From NCBI RefSeq assembly GCF_051521505.1, contig NZ_CP150356.1, positions 3,782,001 to 3,846,000 of the forward strand: DNA of 64,000 bases. The letters are read 5' to 3'. The notes beneath the pieces were generated by a model. The model worked only from the letters and a program-made list of their open reading frames with translations, had not been told where the DNA came from and made no database searches. Both the position numbers and the translations under genes were made by a program. Numbering within the stretch: the stretch's first letter is position 1; every line of letters begins with the position of its first letter. Shown in pieces: positions 9,404 to 20,788 of the stretch. The stretch is from Sorangium sp025924095. GTDB lineage: Bacteria > Myxococcota_A > Polyangia > Polyangiales > Polyangiaceae.

Positions 9404-11005
9404 ATGCGTTCACTCGACAATGGCACTCATGTTCGCGCCCTCGTGTTGCTCTCGATCGCCGCCCTCGGCGCCGTGGCCTGCTCGCCCAAGGTGAGAAATT
9501 ACGGCGATGGAAGCGGTGGCCTCGGTGAGGGTGGGGAGGGCGGCGGCGGCGGTGGTGGTGGTGGCGGCGGAGACGGCGGCGGCGGCGGCGGCGGTGGCGG
9601 TGGCGCTGGCGGCGCTGGCGGCGCTGGCGCGGGCGGCGGAGATGGCGGAAGCGGCGGTGAGGGCGGCGCTCCGGTCGGGCCGGGGCGGTTTCAATGGGCG
9701 CTCCAGATCGGCGAGAACGGCTTCGACTCGGCCGCGAGCGTGGCCGTGGACTCCGACGGGAACCCGATCGTCATCGGGCGGTTCTCCGGCGCGATCGATC
9801 TCGGCGGAGGCCCCATCGTCGCGCAGGGCGGCTCCGGGTCGTATCTCGCGAAGTTCGATCGCGACGGCAAGCACGTCTGGAGCAAGTCGTTCGGCCTGAG
9901 CCTCGCCGGCGGCCAGCACGTCGCCCACGGCCTCGGCGACGCGGTCTTCGTGGGAGGGAGCTATTTCCGGAACCTCGATCTCGGCGGCGGGCCGCTGCCC
10001 GAGAGCAGCGGCGGGCTCGGGCTCGCGAGGTTCGAGAGCGGCTCGGGCAAGCACGTCTGGAGCAAGGGGTTCGGCGATCAGTACGTGAAGGAGCTCGAGT
10101 ACGTCGCCTTCGGGGGCAGCGGGACGGTCCTCATCTCCGGTTCCATCGGCGGCACGGCGGATTTCGGCGGCGGGCCGATCGGCGACGCGATCAGCGGCAA
10201 TGCGGTGTATGTCGCCAAGCTGGACGCGGCGGGCAGGCACGTCTTCACGATATACATCGATGACGAGAGGGCGTCGCTCGGGGCCGGCGGGCTGGCCGCA
10301 GACGCGGAGGGCCACGTCGCGATCGCGGGCACGTTCGATCAGAACTTCAACCTCGACCCGAGGGTGAGGCCCTTCGTCTCCAAGGGAGGACGCGATATCT
10401 TCTTTGCCAAGGTCGATCCAAAGGGCGCTTTGCTATGGCAGAAGGCGTTCGGAAACAGCCTTTACGATGCGGCCTCTCAGGTGGCCTTCGACGCCGCAGG
10501 GAACGTGTTCCTGGCCGGGATGTTCCAGGGGAGCGTCGATTTCGGCGGCGGGCCGCTCGTCGCGCTCGGCACGAAGCCGAACTTCTTCGTCGCCAAGTTC
10601 GATCCGGCGGGAAAGCACCTTTACAGCCGGGGCTTCGGCGACTCCGAGCTGCAGGACGTCGCGTCGATCGCGGTGGATCCGGCGGGCAACGCGGTCATCA
10701 CGGGGACCTTCCTCGGGAGCATCGATTTCGACGGCACCGTCCTCGAGAGCCAGGGCACGGTCGACGATCCGAACGGATCCCGCAGCGGAGGCGATATCTA
10801 CATCGCGAAGCTCGGGCTGGACGGCAAGCACCTCTGGAGCCGCCAGATCGGCGATCCCGTGGAGCAGGCGGCGGGCGGCGTGGCCCTCGGCCCCAAAGGC
10901 GAGGTGTTCGCCGTCGGCTCGTTCCGCGGCACCGTGGATTTCGGCGGCGGCCCCGTGACCACGCGCGGCGAGTCCGATGGCTACGTGGTGAAGCTTGGCC
11001 CCTGA
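9404..11005 (+). CDS. Gly-rich lipoprotein with SBBP/beta-propeller repeats
   Basis: 533-aa predicted lipoprotein. Signal peptide with lipobox AVAC, Cys26. Residues ~35-90 are almost pure Gly with Ala, Asp and Glu, a flexible linker. The rest is about eight repeats of ~50 residues with the pattern DxxGNxxxxGxFxGxxDxGGG followed by FVAKFDxxGKHLxSRxFG, typical of the SBBP repeat beta-propeller found in myxobacterial and other surface lipoproteins. The likely location is the outer membrane with the propeller exposed. Function is unknown; binding is inferred from the fold. Start ATG 9404 is supported by the signal peptide. The frame is open far upstream inside lhr in another frame, which is not coding. 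Confidence 0.85.
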   Translation: MRSLDNGTHVRALVLLSIAALGAVACSPKVRNYGDGSGGLGEGGEGGGGGGGGGGGDGGGGGGGGGGAGGAGGAGAGGGDGGSGGEGGAPVGPGRFQWALQIGENGFDSAASVAVDSDGNPIVIGRFSGAIDLGGGPIVAQGGSGSYLAKFDRDGKHVWSKSFGLSLAGGQHVAHGLGDAVFVGGSYFRNLDLGGGPLPESSGGLGLARFESGSGKHVWSKGFGDQYVKELEYVAFGGSGTVLISGSIGGTADFGGGPIGDAISGNAVYVAKLDAAGRHVFTIYIDDERASLGAGGLAADAEGHVAIAGTFDQNFNLDPRVRPFVSKGGRDIFFAKVDPKGALLWQKAFGNSLYDAASQVAFDAAGNVFLAGMFQGSVDFGGGPLVALGTKPNFFVAKFDPAGKHLYSRGFGDSELQDVASIAVDPAGNAVITGTFLGSIDFDGTVLESQGTVDDPNGSRSGGDIYIAKLGLDGKHLWSRQIGDPVEQAAGGVALGPKGEVFAVGSFRGTVDFGGGPVTTRGESDGYVVKLGP

Positions 11006-11106
11006 GCGCCGCCCGCCGCCGGAGCTGCCTCTCCGCCGCCCGACCGGAGCTCGCGGCGCGGCCATCGCGTTGCGCGCGCTGGCGACCGCGGCGTCGGCGT
11101 GCCTGC

Positions 11107-11158
11107 GCGTACGTTGCGCCCCAACGCTGATGCGTCAATATCCTGTCGCAACATACGC
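11107..11158. promoter_or_regulatory. 12-bp inverted repeat upstream of the RND efflux operon
   Basis: GCGTACGTTGCG at 11107-11118 and CGCAACATACGC at 11147-11158 are inverted copies with one mismatch, 40 bp centre to centre. The left arm overlaps a smaller perfect inverted repeat CGTTG-N5-CAACG (11112-11126). The pair ends 36 bp before the start of the efflux membrane-fusion gene, a reasonable place for a repressor operator. The regulator is not encoded next to it. Confidence 0.4.
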
Positions 11159-11194
11159 TCGGGGGGGCGTTCTTGGTGATTCGAGGCCACCGAC

Positions 11195-12469
11195 ATGTGG
11201 ATTGCCCGCCCCGCGCTCCGCCGATCCTTCACCTCCGTCCGCCGCTCCCCCAGTCAGCTCAGGGTGTTCTGGACATCCTGGGCCGCGCTCCTGGCTGTGC
11301 TTCTGCAGTGCGCTGCGTGCGACAAGGAGGCAGCGCCTCGGCCTGACGGCGCCAAGGCGGAGAAGCCTGGGGCCGGCGCCAAGGAGGTGACGCTCGCGCC
11401 GGTGACGGAGCTCGTCATCGAACAGACCATCGAGATCTCGGGGACCCTGGACGCGGATGAGCAGGTGACGCTCGGGGCCAAGGTGCCGGGCCGCCTCGCC
11501 TCGATCTCGGTCGACCTGGCGAGCCCGGTGAAGCGAGATCAGGTCGTCGCTCAGCTGGAGGCGAGGGATTACGAGCTGCGGATCGAGCAGGCCGGGGCCG
11601 CGCTGGCGCAGAGCCGCGCGCAGCTCGGCTTGCCGCAGGACGGTCCCGATGAAGAGCTCGATGTCGAGGGCACGGCGATCGTGAAGGAGGCGCTCGCGAC
11701 GTTGAAGGAGGCGCAGGCCAACCAGGTGCGCGCGCGGAGCCTCGCCAGGGAAGGGCTGATGTCGGGCATGGACCTCGACGCGGCCGTGGCGGCGGCGGTC
11801 CGCGCGGAGGCGGCCGTGCAGTCGGCGCGGGAGGAGGTGCGGATCCGCCAGGCGGCGGTGCGCCAGCGGCGCTCGGAGCTGCGCATGGCGCGGCAGCAGC
11901 TCGCCGACGCCATGGTGCGGTCGCCGCTCGACGGCGTCGTCCAGGTGCGGCGGGCGAGCGTCGGCCAGTACCTCGCCGCGGGGGCGCCGATCGTGGAGGT
12001 CGTCCGGATCGACCCCCTGCGGCTGCGCGTGGCGATCCCGGAGCTCGAGGCGGCCGCCGTGCGCGCGGGGCAGGTGGTTCGCGTGAAGATCCCGGGAGAC
12101 GACGTGAGCTACGAGGGGACGGTCGCGCGCCTCGCGCCCGCGCTCGACCCGCAGAGCCGGACCTTGCTCGTGGAGAGCGACATCAAGAACCCCGGCCACC
12201 TGCGGCCTGGCAGCCTCGTCAGCGCGCAGATCGCCGTGACCGTGAGGCCGGTGCCGACCGTGCCGGCGACCGCCATCGTCCGGTTCGCCGGCCTCGCGAA
12301 GGTGATCACGGTCGAGGACGGCAAGGCGAAGGAGAAGCAGGTCACCACCGGAAAGACGGCGGGCGATCGGGTCGAGATCGTGTCCGGTCTCGCCGTGGGA
12401 GAGTCGGTCGTCGCCCGGCCCGGGTCGCTCCAGCAGGGGCAGCCGGTGCGCGTGGTGGAGGGCAGCTAG
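11195..12469 (+). CDS. RND efflux membrane-fusion (periplasmic adaptor) protein
   Basis: 424-aa HlyD/MFP-family adaptor that would link the inner-membrane pump to an outer-membrane channel. The N-terminal hydrophobic stretch ends in QCAACDKE (Cys42), a weak lipobox, so it may be a lipoprotein like AcrA. Then come a lipoyl-type half (LGAKVPGRLASISVDLASPVKR, ~94-115), a long coiled-coil hairpin (~130-240), the second lipoyl half (VRSPLDGVVQVRRASVGQYL, ~246-265) and beta-barrel and membrane-proximal domains (to ~424). The stop is 1 nt before the pump gene's ATG, so the two are surely co-transcribed. Substrate cannot be read from sequence. Confidence 0.93.
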   Translation: MWIARPALRRSFTSVRRSPSQLRVFWTSWAALLAVLLQCAACDKEAAPRPDGAKAEKPGAGAKEVTLAPVTELVIEQTIEISGTLDADEQVTLGAKVPGRLASISVDLASPVKRDQVVAQLEARDYELRIEQAGAALAQSRAQLGLPQDGPDEELDVEGTAIVKEALATLKEAQANQVRARSLAREGLMSGMDLDAAVAAAVRAEAAVQSAREEVRIRQAAVRQRRSELRMARQQLADAMVRSPLDGVVQVRRASVGQYLAAGAPIVEVVRIDPLRLRVAIPELEAAAVRAGQVVRVKIPGDDVSYEGTVARLAPALDPQSRTLLVESDIKNPGHLRPGSLVSAQIAVTVRPVPTVPATAIVRFAGLAKVITVEDGKAKEKQVTTGKTAGDRVEIVSGLAVGESVVARPGSLQQGQPVRVVEGS

Positions 12470-12470
12470 G

Positions 12471-15779
<3,309 letters not shown>

Positions 15780-15802
15780 GCGGGGCGCTGGGCCGGGGCG
15801 CC

Positions 15803-16195
15803 TCAGCCCTTCGCGAGCCCGAGCGCGGCCACCGCCACCGCGCCCCAGCCGGCGAGGAGGAACAGCCCGCCGATCGGCGCGACCACGCCGAGGACGCGGA
15901 CGCCGGTCAAGGTCATCACGTAGAGGCTGCCGGAGAAGAGCAGCACGCCGGCCGCGAAGCAGAAGCCGGCGGTGGTGGCCGCCCCCCCGCCGGTGCGCGC
16001 GGCGAGGTGGGCGGCGAGCGCCAGCGCGAGCGCGTGGATGAGGTGGTACAGGGAACCCGTCTGCCACCAGGAAGCGCGCAGCGCGCCGTCCGGGAGCGCG
16101 TCCAGCTTCTCCTTGAGGCCGTGAGCGCCGAAGGCGCCGAGCGCCACCCCGAGGAACCCGTAGACGCCCGAGAGCAGGAAGAAGAGCCGTTCCAT
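15803..16195 (-). CDS. DUF423 (TMEM256-like) small membrane protein
   Basis: 130-aa protein with four hydrophobic helices, matching the DUF423 family. The hallmark opening is GVYGFLGVALGAFGAHGLKEKL (split as residues 10-20 and 21-31), followed by WWQTGSLYHLIHALAL and a GSLYVMTLTG segment near residue 90. It acts in the inner membrane; no function is established for the family. ATG 16195 is chosen because homology begins there; the longer upstream frame is Arg-rich and not similar to anything. It converges with the RND pump gene with a gap of 23 bp. Confidence 0.9.
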   Translation of the reverse strand: MERLFFLLSGVYGFLGVALGAFGAHGLKEKLDALPDGALRASWWQTGSLYHLIHALALALAAHLAARTGGGAATTAGFCFAAGVLLFSGSLYVMTLTGVRVLGVVAPIGGLFLLAGWGAVAVAALGLAKG

Positions 16196-16335
16196 ATCGG
16201 GCGCGGAGCTTAGTCCATGACCGGAGCGCGTCACGAGGCGCGCTCGACCTCCACGCGACCGCGACGGGCTCGCGTCGACCTTCGAGGTGCAGGAGGACGG
16301 CTCGTCGACATGGACGAGCGGGAGCGCGAGGCGCG

Positions 16336-16887
16336 TCAGCCGCCCTGCGCCGGCCGCCGCGGGAAGATCGTCTCCCGGATCTCGGCGGTCGACGCGCCGA
16401 ACTGCGCCGCGAGGCGGCCGAGGACGAGGCGGTTCAGCCGGCCGTCCGGCGGCGTCTTGACCGCGATCACGAAGGCGGCGTCGACCGCCACGCCGGCGTG
16501 CCTCGCCGCCCGCTCCGCGAGCGCCGCCGCCTCGCTCCCGGAGAGCTCCTGCCGCCGCGTGACGCGGATCTTCACGTAGAGCGCCGCCCGCATCAGCGTG
16601 TGATAGCCGTGTATCCACGCCATCCAGCGCTCCTCCGCGCCCCCGGCGAGGGCCCGCGCCAGCGCGTCGTGGCGCCGCTCGATCTCGTCGAACGGCAGGT
16701 TGTCGAGCTCGTTCAGCGCGCCGGGGAACTCCCCCGCGAGCGCGCGGAACACCTCCTTGGCCGGGATCGCCTCGCCGGCCGCCCGCGCGCGCCGGAGCTC
16801 CGCGAGCGCGCGGTACTTGCGGGCGAGCTGCGACAGGACCTCCGGCGAGAGGCGCTCGCCGCCGTCGGGGGGCGTCGCGGCGCTCAC
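16336..16887 (-). CDS. Unknown protein translationally coupled to epmA
   Basis: 183-aa protein starting with GTG at 16887; the start overlaps the stop codon of the upstream epmA-like gene (GTGA), so translation is probably coupled. It is predicted soluble and mostly helical, with no signal peptide or membrane segment. Recognisable features are LARKYRALAELRRARA near residues 20-35, WMAWIHGYHTLMRAALYVKIRVTRR around 88-112 and a basic Pro-rich C terminus. I do not recognise the family. The coupling suggests a role with the lysyltransferase, but no sequence evidence names one. Confidence 0.75.
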   Translation of the reverse strand: MSAATPPDGGERLSPEVLSQLARKYRALAELRRARAAGEAIPAKEVFRALAGEFPGALNELDNLPFDEIERRHDALARALAGGAEERWMAWIHGYHTLMRAALYVKIRVTRRQELSGSEAAALAERAARHAGVAVDAAFVIAVKTPPDGRLNRLVLGRLAAQFGASTAEIRETIFPRRPAQGG

Positions 16888-18170
16888 AGCCAGCCGTGGG
16901 GGAACGCGAGGACGTCGCCGATCGACGCGGCGCCGAGGCACAGCGCGACGAGGCGATCGACCCCGAGCGCGTTGCCTGCCGCCGGCGGCATCCCCTCCTC
17001 GAGCGCGTCGAGGAAGCGCTCGTCGATCGGGTAGACCGGCTTGCCCTGGGCCGCCCGCGCCGCCTGATCGGCGAGGAGCCGCGCGCGCTGCTCGACCGGG
17101 CAGGTCAGCTCGCCGAAGCCGTTGCAGAGCTCGACGCCCGCGACGTAGAGCTCGAACCGCTCGCACACCCGGGGATCGCCCGGCTTGAGCCGCGCGAGCG
17201 ACGCGAGCGGCGCGGGGAAATCGACAAGGAACACCGGGTGGGGCAGCGCCGCGATCGCCGGCTCCACCTGGTCCACGAGCAGGCGGAAGAACCGCTCCTC
17301 GTCGCGCGACGCGAGCGCGATCGCGTCGTCCGCGGGCACGCCCGCCCACCGCGCGAACGCGTCGCCGACCGAGATGCGCGGGAACGGCGGCGTGAGGCGC
17401 ACCTGCCTGCCGGCCGCCGAGAGCGTCCCGTCCGCGTCGAGCGCGGCCGCGACGCGCTGCACGATCGCCTCCGTGTCGGCCATCACGTCGTCCACCCCGG
17501 CGAAAGCGCGGTACCATTCGAGCATCGTGAACTCCGGGTTGTGCCTGTCCCCGAGCTCCCCGCGCCGGAAGCAGCGCGCGAGCTGGAAGCAGCGCGGGAC
17601 GCCGCCCGAGAGCAGCCGCTTCATCTGGTACTCCGGGCTCGTGATCAGGAACGTCGGGCGCGCCGCCTCGACCGCGAACGCGTCGAGGTGCAGGTCGAGC
17701 CCGGGGGAGGGGACCATGCTCGGCGTCTCCACCTCGAGGAACCCGCGCTCGGCGAACAGCGCCCGCACCGCCGCGAGCGCCGCCGCGCGCCGCGCGAGCG
17801 CCGCGCCGCGACCGCGGTGGATCGTCCGCTCGGTCTCGCTCGACGGCGGCGCCGCGGCCCCCGCGCGCCCCCGCGGCGGCCTCCGCGGCGCGATCCGCTC
17901 GACGAGCCGCGCCGCGGCGAGCGCGCCGTCGGCCGGCGCCCCCTCGACGACCGCGAGATCGCCGGCCTCGAGCCGCGGCGCGGGCGCGCCCTCCAGCGCG
18001 ACACGCAGCGCGCCGAAGGCGTCCCCGAGCACGACGGCGCCCTCCGCGACCTCGAGCACGCGGCCGCCGACGCGCACCCTGCCGGGCAACGTCGCACCGG
18101 CGGAGGCGATGTCGCTCGGAGCGAACGTCGACGGGAACCCAGTCAAGAAGTTTGTTTCGGGGAGAGTCAC
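16884..18170 (-). CDS. epmA: EpmA/PoxA-like elongation factor P lysine ligase (LysRS paralogue)
   Basis: Class II aminoacyl-tRNA-synthetase-like enzyme. It contains motif 2 CFRRGELGDRHNPEFTMLEW and motif 3 GNALGVDRLVALCLG at the C terminus. Unlike LysRS (~500 aa) it is ~430 aa, and the N-terminal ~110 residues form only a reduced OB-like region (LPGRVRVGGRVLEVAEG). EpmA attaches beta-lysine or lysine to elongation factor P, relieving ribosome stalling at polyproline. GTG 18170 is chosen because AGGA precedes it by 4 nt; ATGs at 18200 and 18209 are in frame but lack a ribosome site. No efp or epmB gene is nearby. The alternative, a truncated LysRS, is less likely given the missing anticodon-binding domain. 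Confidence 0.85.
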   Translation of the reverse strand: MTLPETNFLTGFPSTFAPSDIASAGATLPGRVRVGGRVLEVAEGAVVLGDAFGALRVALEGAPAPRLEAGDLAVVEGAPADGALAAARLVERIAPRRPPRGRAGAAAPPSSETERTIHRGRGAALARRAAALAAVRALFAERGFLEVETPSMVPSPGLDLHLDAFAVEAARPTFLITSPEYQMKRLLSGGVPRCFQLARCFRRGELGDRHNPEFTMLEWYRAFAGVDDVMADTEAIVQRVAAALDADGTLSAAGRQVRLTPPFPRISVGDAFARWAGVPADDAIALASRDEERFFRLLVDQVEPAIAALPHPVFLVDFPAPLASLARLKPGDPRVCERFELYVAGVELCNGFGELTCPVEQRARLLADQAARAAQGKPVYPIDERFLDALEEGMPPAAGNALGVDRLVALCLGAASIGDVLAFPHGWL

Positions 18171-18297
18171 GGGATCCTGCGCCGGGTGTGCCGGAGACAT
18201 AACACGCATGTTGACCCAAGACGTCAGGCAAGGAGCCAACCGCCACTACAACTTGTTACTTTTCCGAGAGAACGCCGCGTGGCGCCTCCTTGATGAC

Positions 18298-18319
18298 CCA
18301 ACGTAACTCGATACGTTGG
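18298..18319. promoter_or_regulatory. Perfect 8-bp inverted repeat, candidate operator
   Basis: CCAACGTA and TACGTTGG are separated by 6 bases (ACTCGA). The repeat is 74 bp before the metallopeptidase ATG at 18394 and in the divergent gap with epmA. Size and symmetry fit a dimeric repressor site; it could also form an mRNA hairpin in the protease leader. Confidence 0.4.
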
Positions 18320-18393
18320 TCGCGCTCGTCGGTCCGGCCCCGCCGCGCCTCACGCGAGCGCCGCAAGCAGAAATCCAGCCGGAGAAAAGAACC

Positions 18394-20658
18394 ATGAGAC
18401 GACAGCTGATCTTGCTTCCGTTGACCGCGCTCGCGACTCTCGCCGCTGCGGGGTCGGCTGCCGCGTCCGACTGGCACACCGTAGCACCGGGCTCGCCCGC
18501 CGCGGACCTGTCCTTCCTCCGCACCACCAGCGGCGCGCGCGGCGCGGCAGAGACGTATCTGAAGCACGCGGCTTCCGAGCTCCGGATCGAGGGCCTCTCG
18601 CTGGGTTACGAGAACGAGCTCCAGGACGGCGATCACCGCACCGTCCGGTTCGCGCAGTTCCACGCCGGACACCCCGTGCTCGGCGGCGCCGCGGCGGTCC
18701 AGGTCGCCCCGGAGGGCCGCGTGGAGGTCGTGGTGCTCGACGTGGCGCGCGGCCTGTCGGTCCCGACGGCGCCGAAATACAGGGAGGAGGCGGCGCGGAG
18801 CGCGGTCGAGGCGACCTACGGGATGACGCTGGCGGAGCGGCCGAGCGCGGCGCTCGCGGTGTTCCCCGAGGCGGAGACCGGCGGCAAGCTCGTCTGGGTC
18901 GTCGATGTCCGGTCGGAGCTCGGCGGCGAGCGCTTCCTCGTGGACGCGCACGCCGGCAAGATCGTCCACCGGCGGTCGCTCGCCGTCCACGCGCGGGGGC
19001 GCGTCTACCCGATCAGCTCCGCGGTCACGCCGCAGCTCGAGGATCGCGAGCTCGTCGGCCTCGACGCGGCGGACCCTCAGACCTTGAGCGGCTGGAACGG
19101 CAACTTCAAGGTGGCGAACTACGTGGATGGCGACCTCGTGGGCGGCGTCTCGCTCACCCTGGAGCAGAGCGTCGGGCCGAACGCGGGGGAGGACTTCCTC
19201 TACGATCCGCCGACGAGCGTGGACGACGTGAAGGACCAGTTCGCGCAGGTCGGCGTCTATTACCACCTCACCCGGATGCGCGATTACTTCACGAAGGCCC
19301 ACCAGCTCGACATGGGGACGCCGGGCTGGAAGCTCGTCGCGGTCGCCAACATGCTGGAGTCGGGCCGGCCGATGGACAACGCGTTCTTCTCGCCGCAGGG
19401 CACGGAGGCGCCCTTCCGCGCGCCGAACCTCATCGCCATCGGCCAAGGCTCGTTCTTCGACTTCTCGGACGACTCCGACGTGTTCCTCCACGAGTTCACC
19501 CATTACGTCAGCGCCAACGCGATCGGCTACAACGATGGCCAGTTCGCCGTCAACGAGTACGGGCTCTCTCCCTGGGCCGGCAGCATCGATGAGGGCATCG
19601 CGGACTACTTCGCCTGCACCGTGAACGGCGACCCCACGCTCGGTGAGGCGTCGCTCGCGCCCTTCGGCGCGGAGCGCGATCTGTCGGACAACGTCAAGAG
19701 TTGCCCCGACGATCTGGTCGGCGAGGTGCACGAGGACGGCGAGCTCATCGGCAGCCTCGCGTGGTCGTTGCACGACAAATTCGGCGCCGAGCTGGGCGAC
19801 AGGCTCGTGTGGAGCGCGCTGACGCTGCTGACCCGCAACGCCTCGCTCGGCGACTTCGCCAAGGGGCTGAAGAGGGCGGCCGACAAGCTGGTGAGCACCG
19901 GCGAGCTCACGGCGGCGGACGCCAGCGCCGTCGAGGCGCTGATCGAGAGCCGCGGCCTGGACGACTGCGAGGAGGTGCTCGACCTGAGCGGGGGCAAGCT
20001 GCGCAGGACGCAGATGTTCGGCATCGACTCGCTGGTCTACGGGGCCGGGGGGTCCTGCACGGAGTGGCGCCGGCAGCTCAGCCTCCAGAGCCTCTTCCAC
20101 TTCAAGAGCACGCCGGATCGGACCGCGAAGGGCATCCGCTTCACCGTGCAGCTCCAGCCCCAAGGCGGCGATGACCTCGAGTGGAGCATCTACGTGAGGA
20201 CCGCCCGGCACGTCGGCTTCACGCCGGGCGACATGCTGCCGGAGGCCACGAGCTACGATTACAGCGTCGAGGCGATCACGGACACGTACGGTGAGATCGT
20301 CATCGACGAGAAGTCCGATCCGCCGTTCGATCCCACGCAGACGTACTACATGGTGATCGGTCACGGGAACTGCCCGGTCACCGCCGTCACGGTGGAGAGC
20401 GCCGATCTCGGGGTCGAGCCGCCGCCGGTCGATCCCGATCCGGTGGACCCCGTCGAGCCGGAGCCGGAGCCCGGCGCGACCGGCGGCGCGACGCCGGATC
20501 CGATCGACCCGGCCGAGGAGACGCCTGCAGCGGGGTGCGCGTGCCGCGCCGCCGCGCCGAGCGCGCCCCTCGCCCCGTGGACGGCGCTCTCCGGGGCCGC
20601 GCTCGCCGGAGCGGCCGTGCTCAGGCGCCGCGTGCGCGCGCGACGGACGCAGGGCTGA
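18394..20658 (+). CDS. Secreted gluzincin metallopeptidase (M4/M36-like) with MYXO-CTERM tail
   Basis: 754-aa secreted zinc protease. Signal peptide at residues 1-25 (ending AAAS). Residues ~40-200 resemble an FTP/PepSY-type propeptide. The catalytic site is HEFTH (His366, Glu367, His370) with a downstream Glu400 in DEGIADYFA as probable third ligand; the 29-residue spacing is nearer to M36 than to M4. A beta-rich C-terminal part follows, then a Pro/Asp/Glu linker and the tail GCACR-hydrophobic-RRR, the MYXO-CTERM sorting signal. The ribosome site GGAGAAAAG precedes ATG 18394. Likely a predatory or nutritional protease at the cell surface. The family call is confident; subfamily and substrate are not. 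Confidence 0.88.
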   Translation: MRRQLILLPLTALATLAAAGSAAASDWHTVAPGSPAADLSFLRTTSGARGAAETYLKHAASELRIEGLSLGYENELQDGDHRTVRFAQFHAGHPVLGGAAAVQVAPEGRVEVVVLDVARGLSVPTAPKYREEAARSAVEATYGMTLAERPSAALAVFPEAETGGKLVWVVDVRSELGGERFLVDAHAGKIVHRRSLAVHARGRVYPISSAVTPQLEDRELVGLDAADPQTLSGWNGNFKVANYVDGDLVGGVSLTLEQSVGPNAGEDFLYDPPTSVDDVKDQFAQVGVYYHLTRMRDYFTKAHQLDMGTPGWKLVAVANMLESGRPMDNAFFSPQGTEAPFRAPNLIAIGQGSFFDFSDDSDVFLHEFTHYVSANAIGYNDGQFAVNEYGLSPWAGSIDEGIADYFACTVNGDPTLGEASLAPFGAERDLSDNVKSCPDDLVGEVHEDGELIGSLAWSLHDKFGAELGDRLVWSALTLLTRNASLGDFAKGLKRAADKLVSTGELTAADASAVEALIESRGLDDCEEVLDLSGGKLRRTQMFGIDSLVYGAGGSCTEWRRQLSLQSLFHFKSTPDRTAKGIRFTVQLQPQGGDDLEWSIYVRTARHVGFTPGDMLPEATSYDYSVEAITDTYGEIVIDEKSDPPFDPTQTYYMVIGHGNCPVTAVTVESADLGVEPPPVDPDPVDPVEPEPEPGATGGATPDPIDPAEETPAAGCACRAAAPSAPLAPWTALSGAALAGAAVLRRRVRARRTQG

Positions 20659-20681
20659 GGCGACCGCGCGGCGTGGGAGGT

Positions 20682-20707
20682 GGTGCGACGCGCCGGCGCG
20701 CCGCACC
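20682..20707 (+). terminator. GC-rich hairpin after the metallopeptidase gene
   Basis: GGTGCG pairs with CGCACC around the perfect palindrome CGCGCCGGCGCG, with one A/C mismatch between. It begins 24 bp after the stop codon. No U tract follows, so this is a candidate terminator or mRNA 3' end only. Confidence 0.4.
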
Positions 20708-20788
20708 TCGCGGCGCCTGCCCCCTACCGCGAGGGGCGGGCGCTCGGATAGAGTGAGGCCTCCCCCTCGTCTCCACACGGGAGCGCCC

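Noticed and set aside
5624..11005. Single 1793-codon frame covering part of lhr and the lipoprotein
   Set aside because: Its first ~1260 codons are a shifted frame of lhr; only the part from 9404, with signal peptide and SBBP repeats, is a gene.
16884..18239. Full lysyl-tRNA synthetase
   Set aside because: It is too short and lacks a complete anticodon-binding domain; the EpmA-like form fits better.
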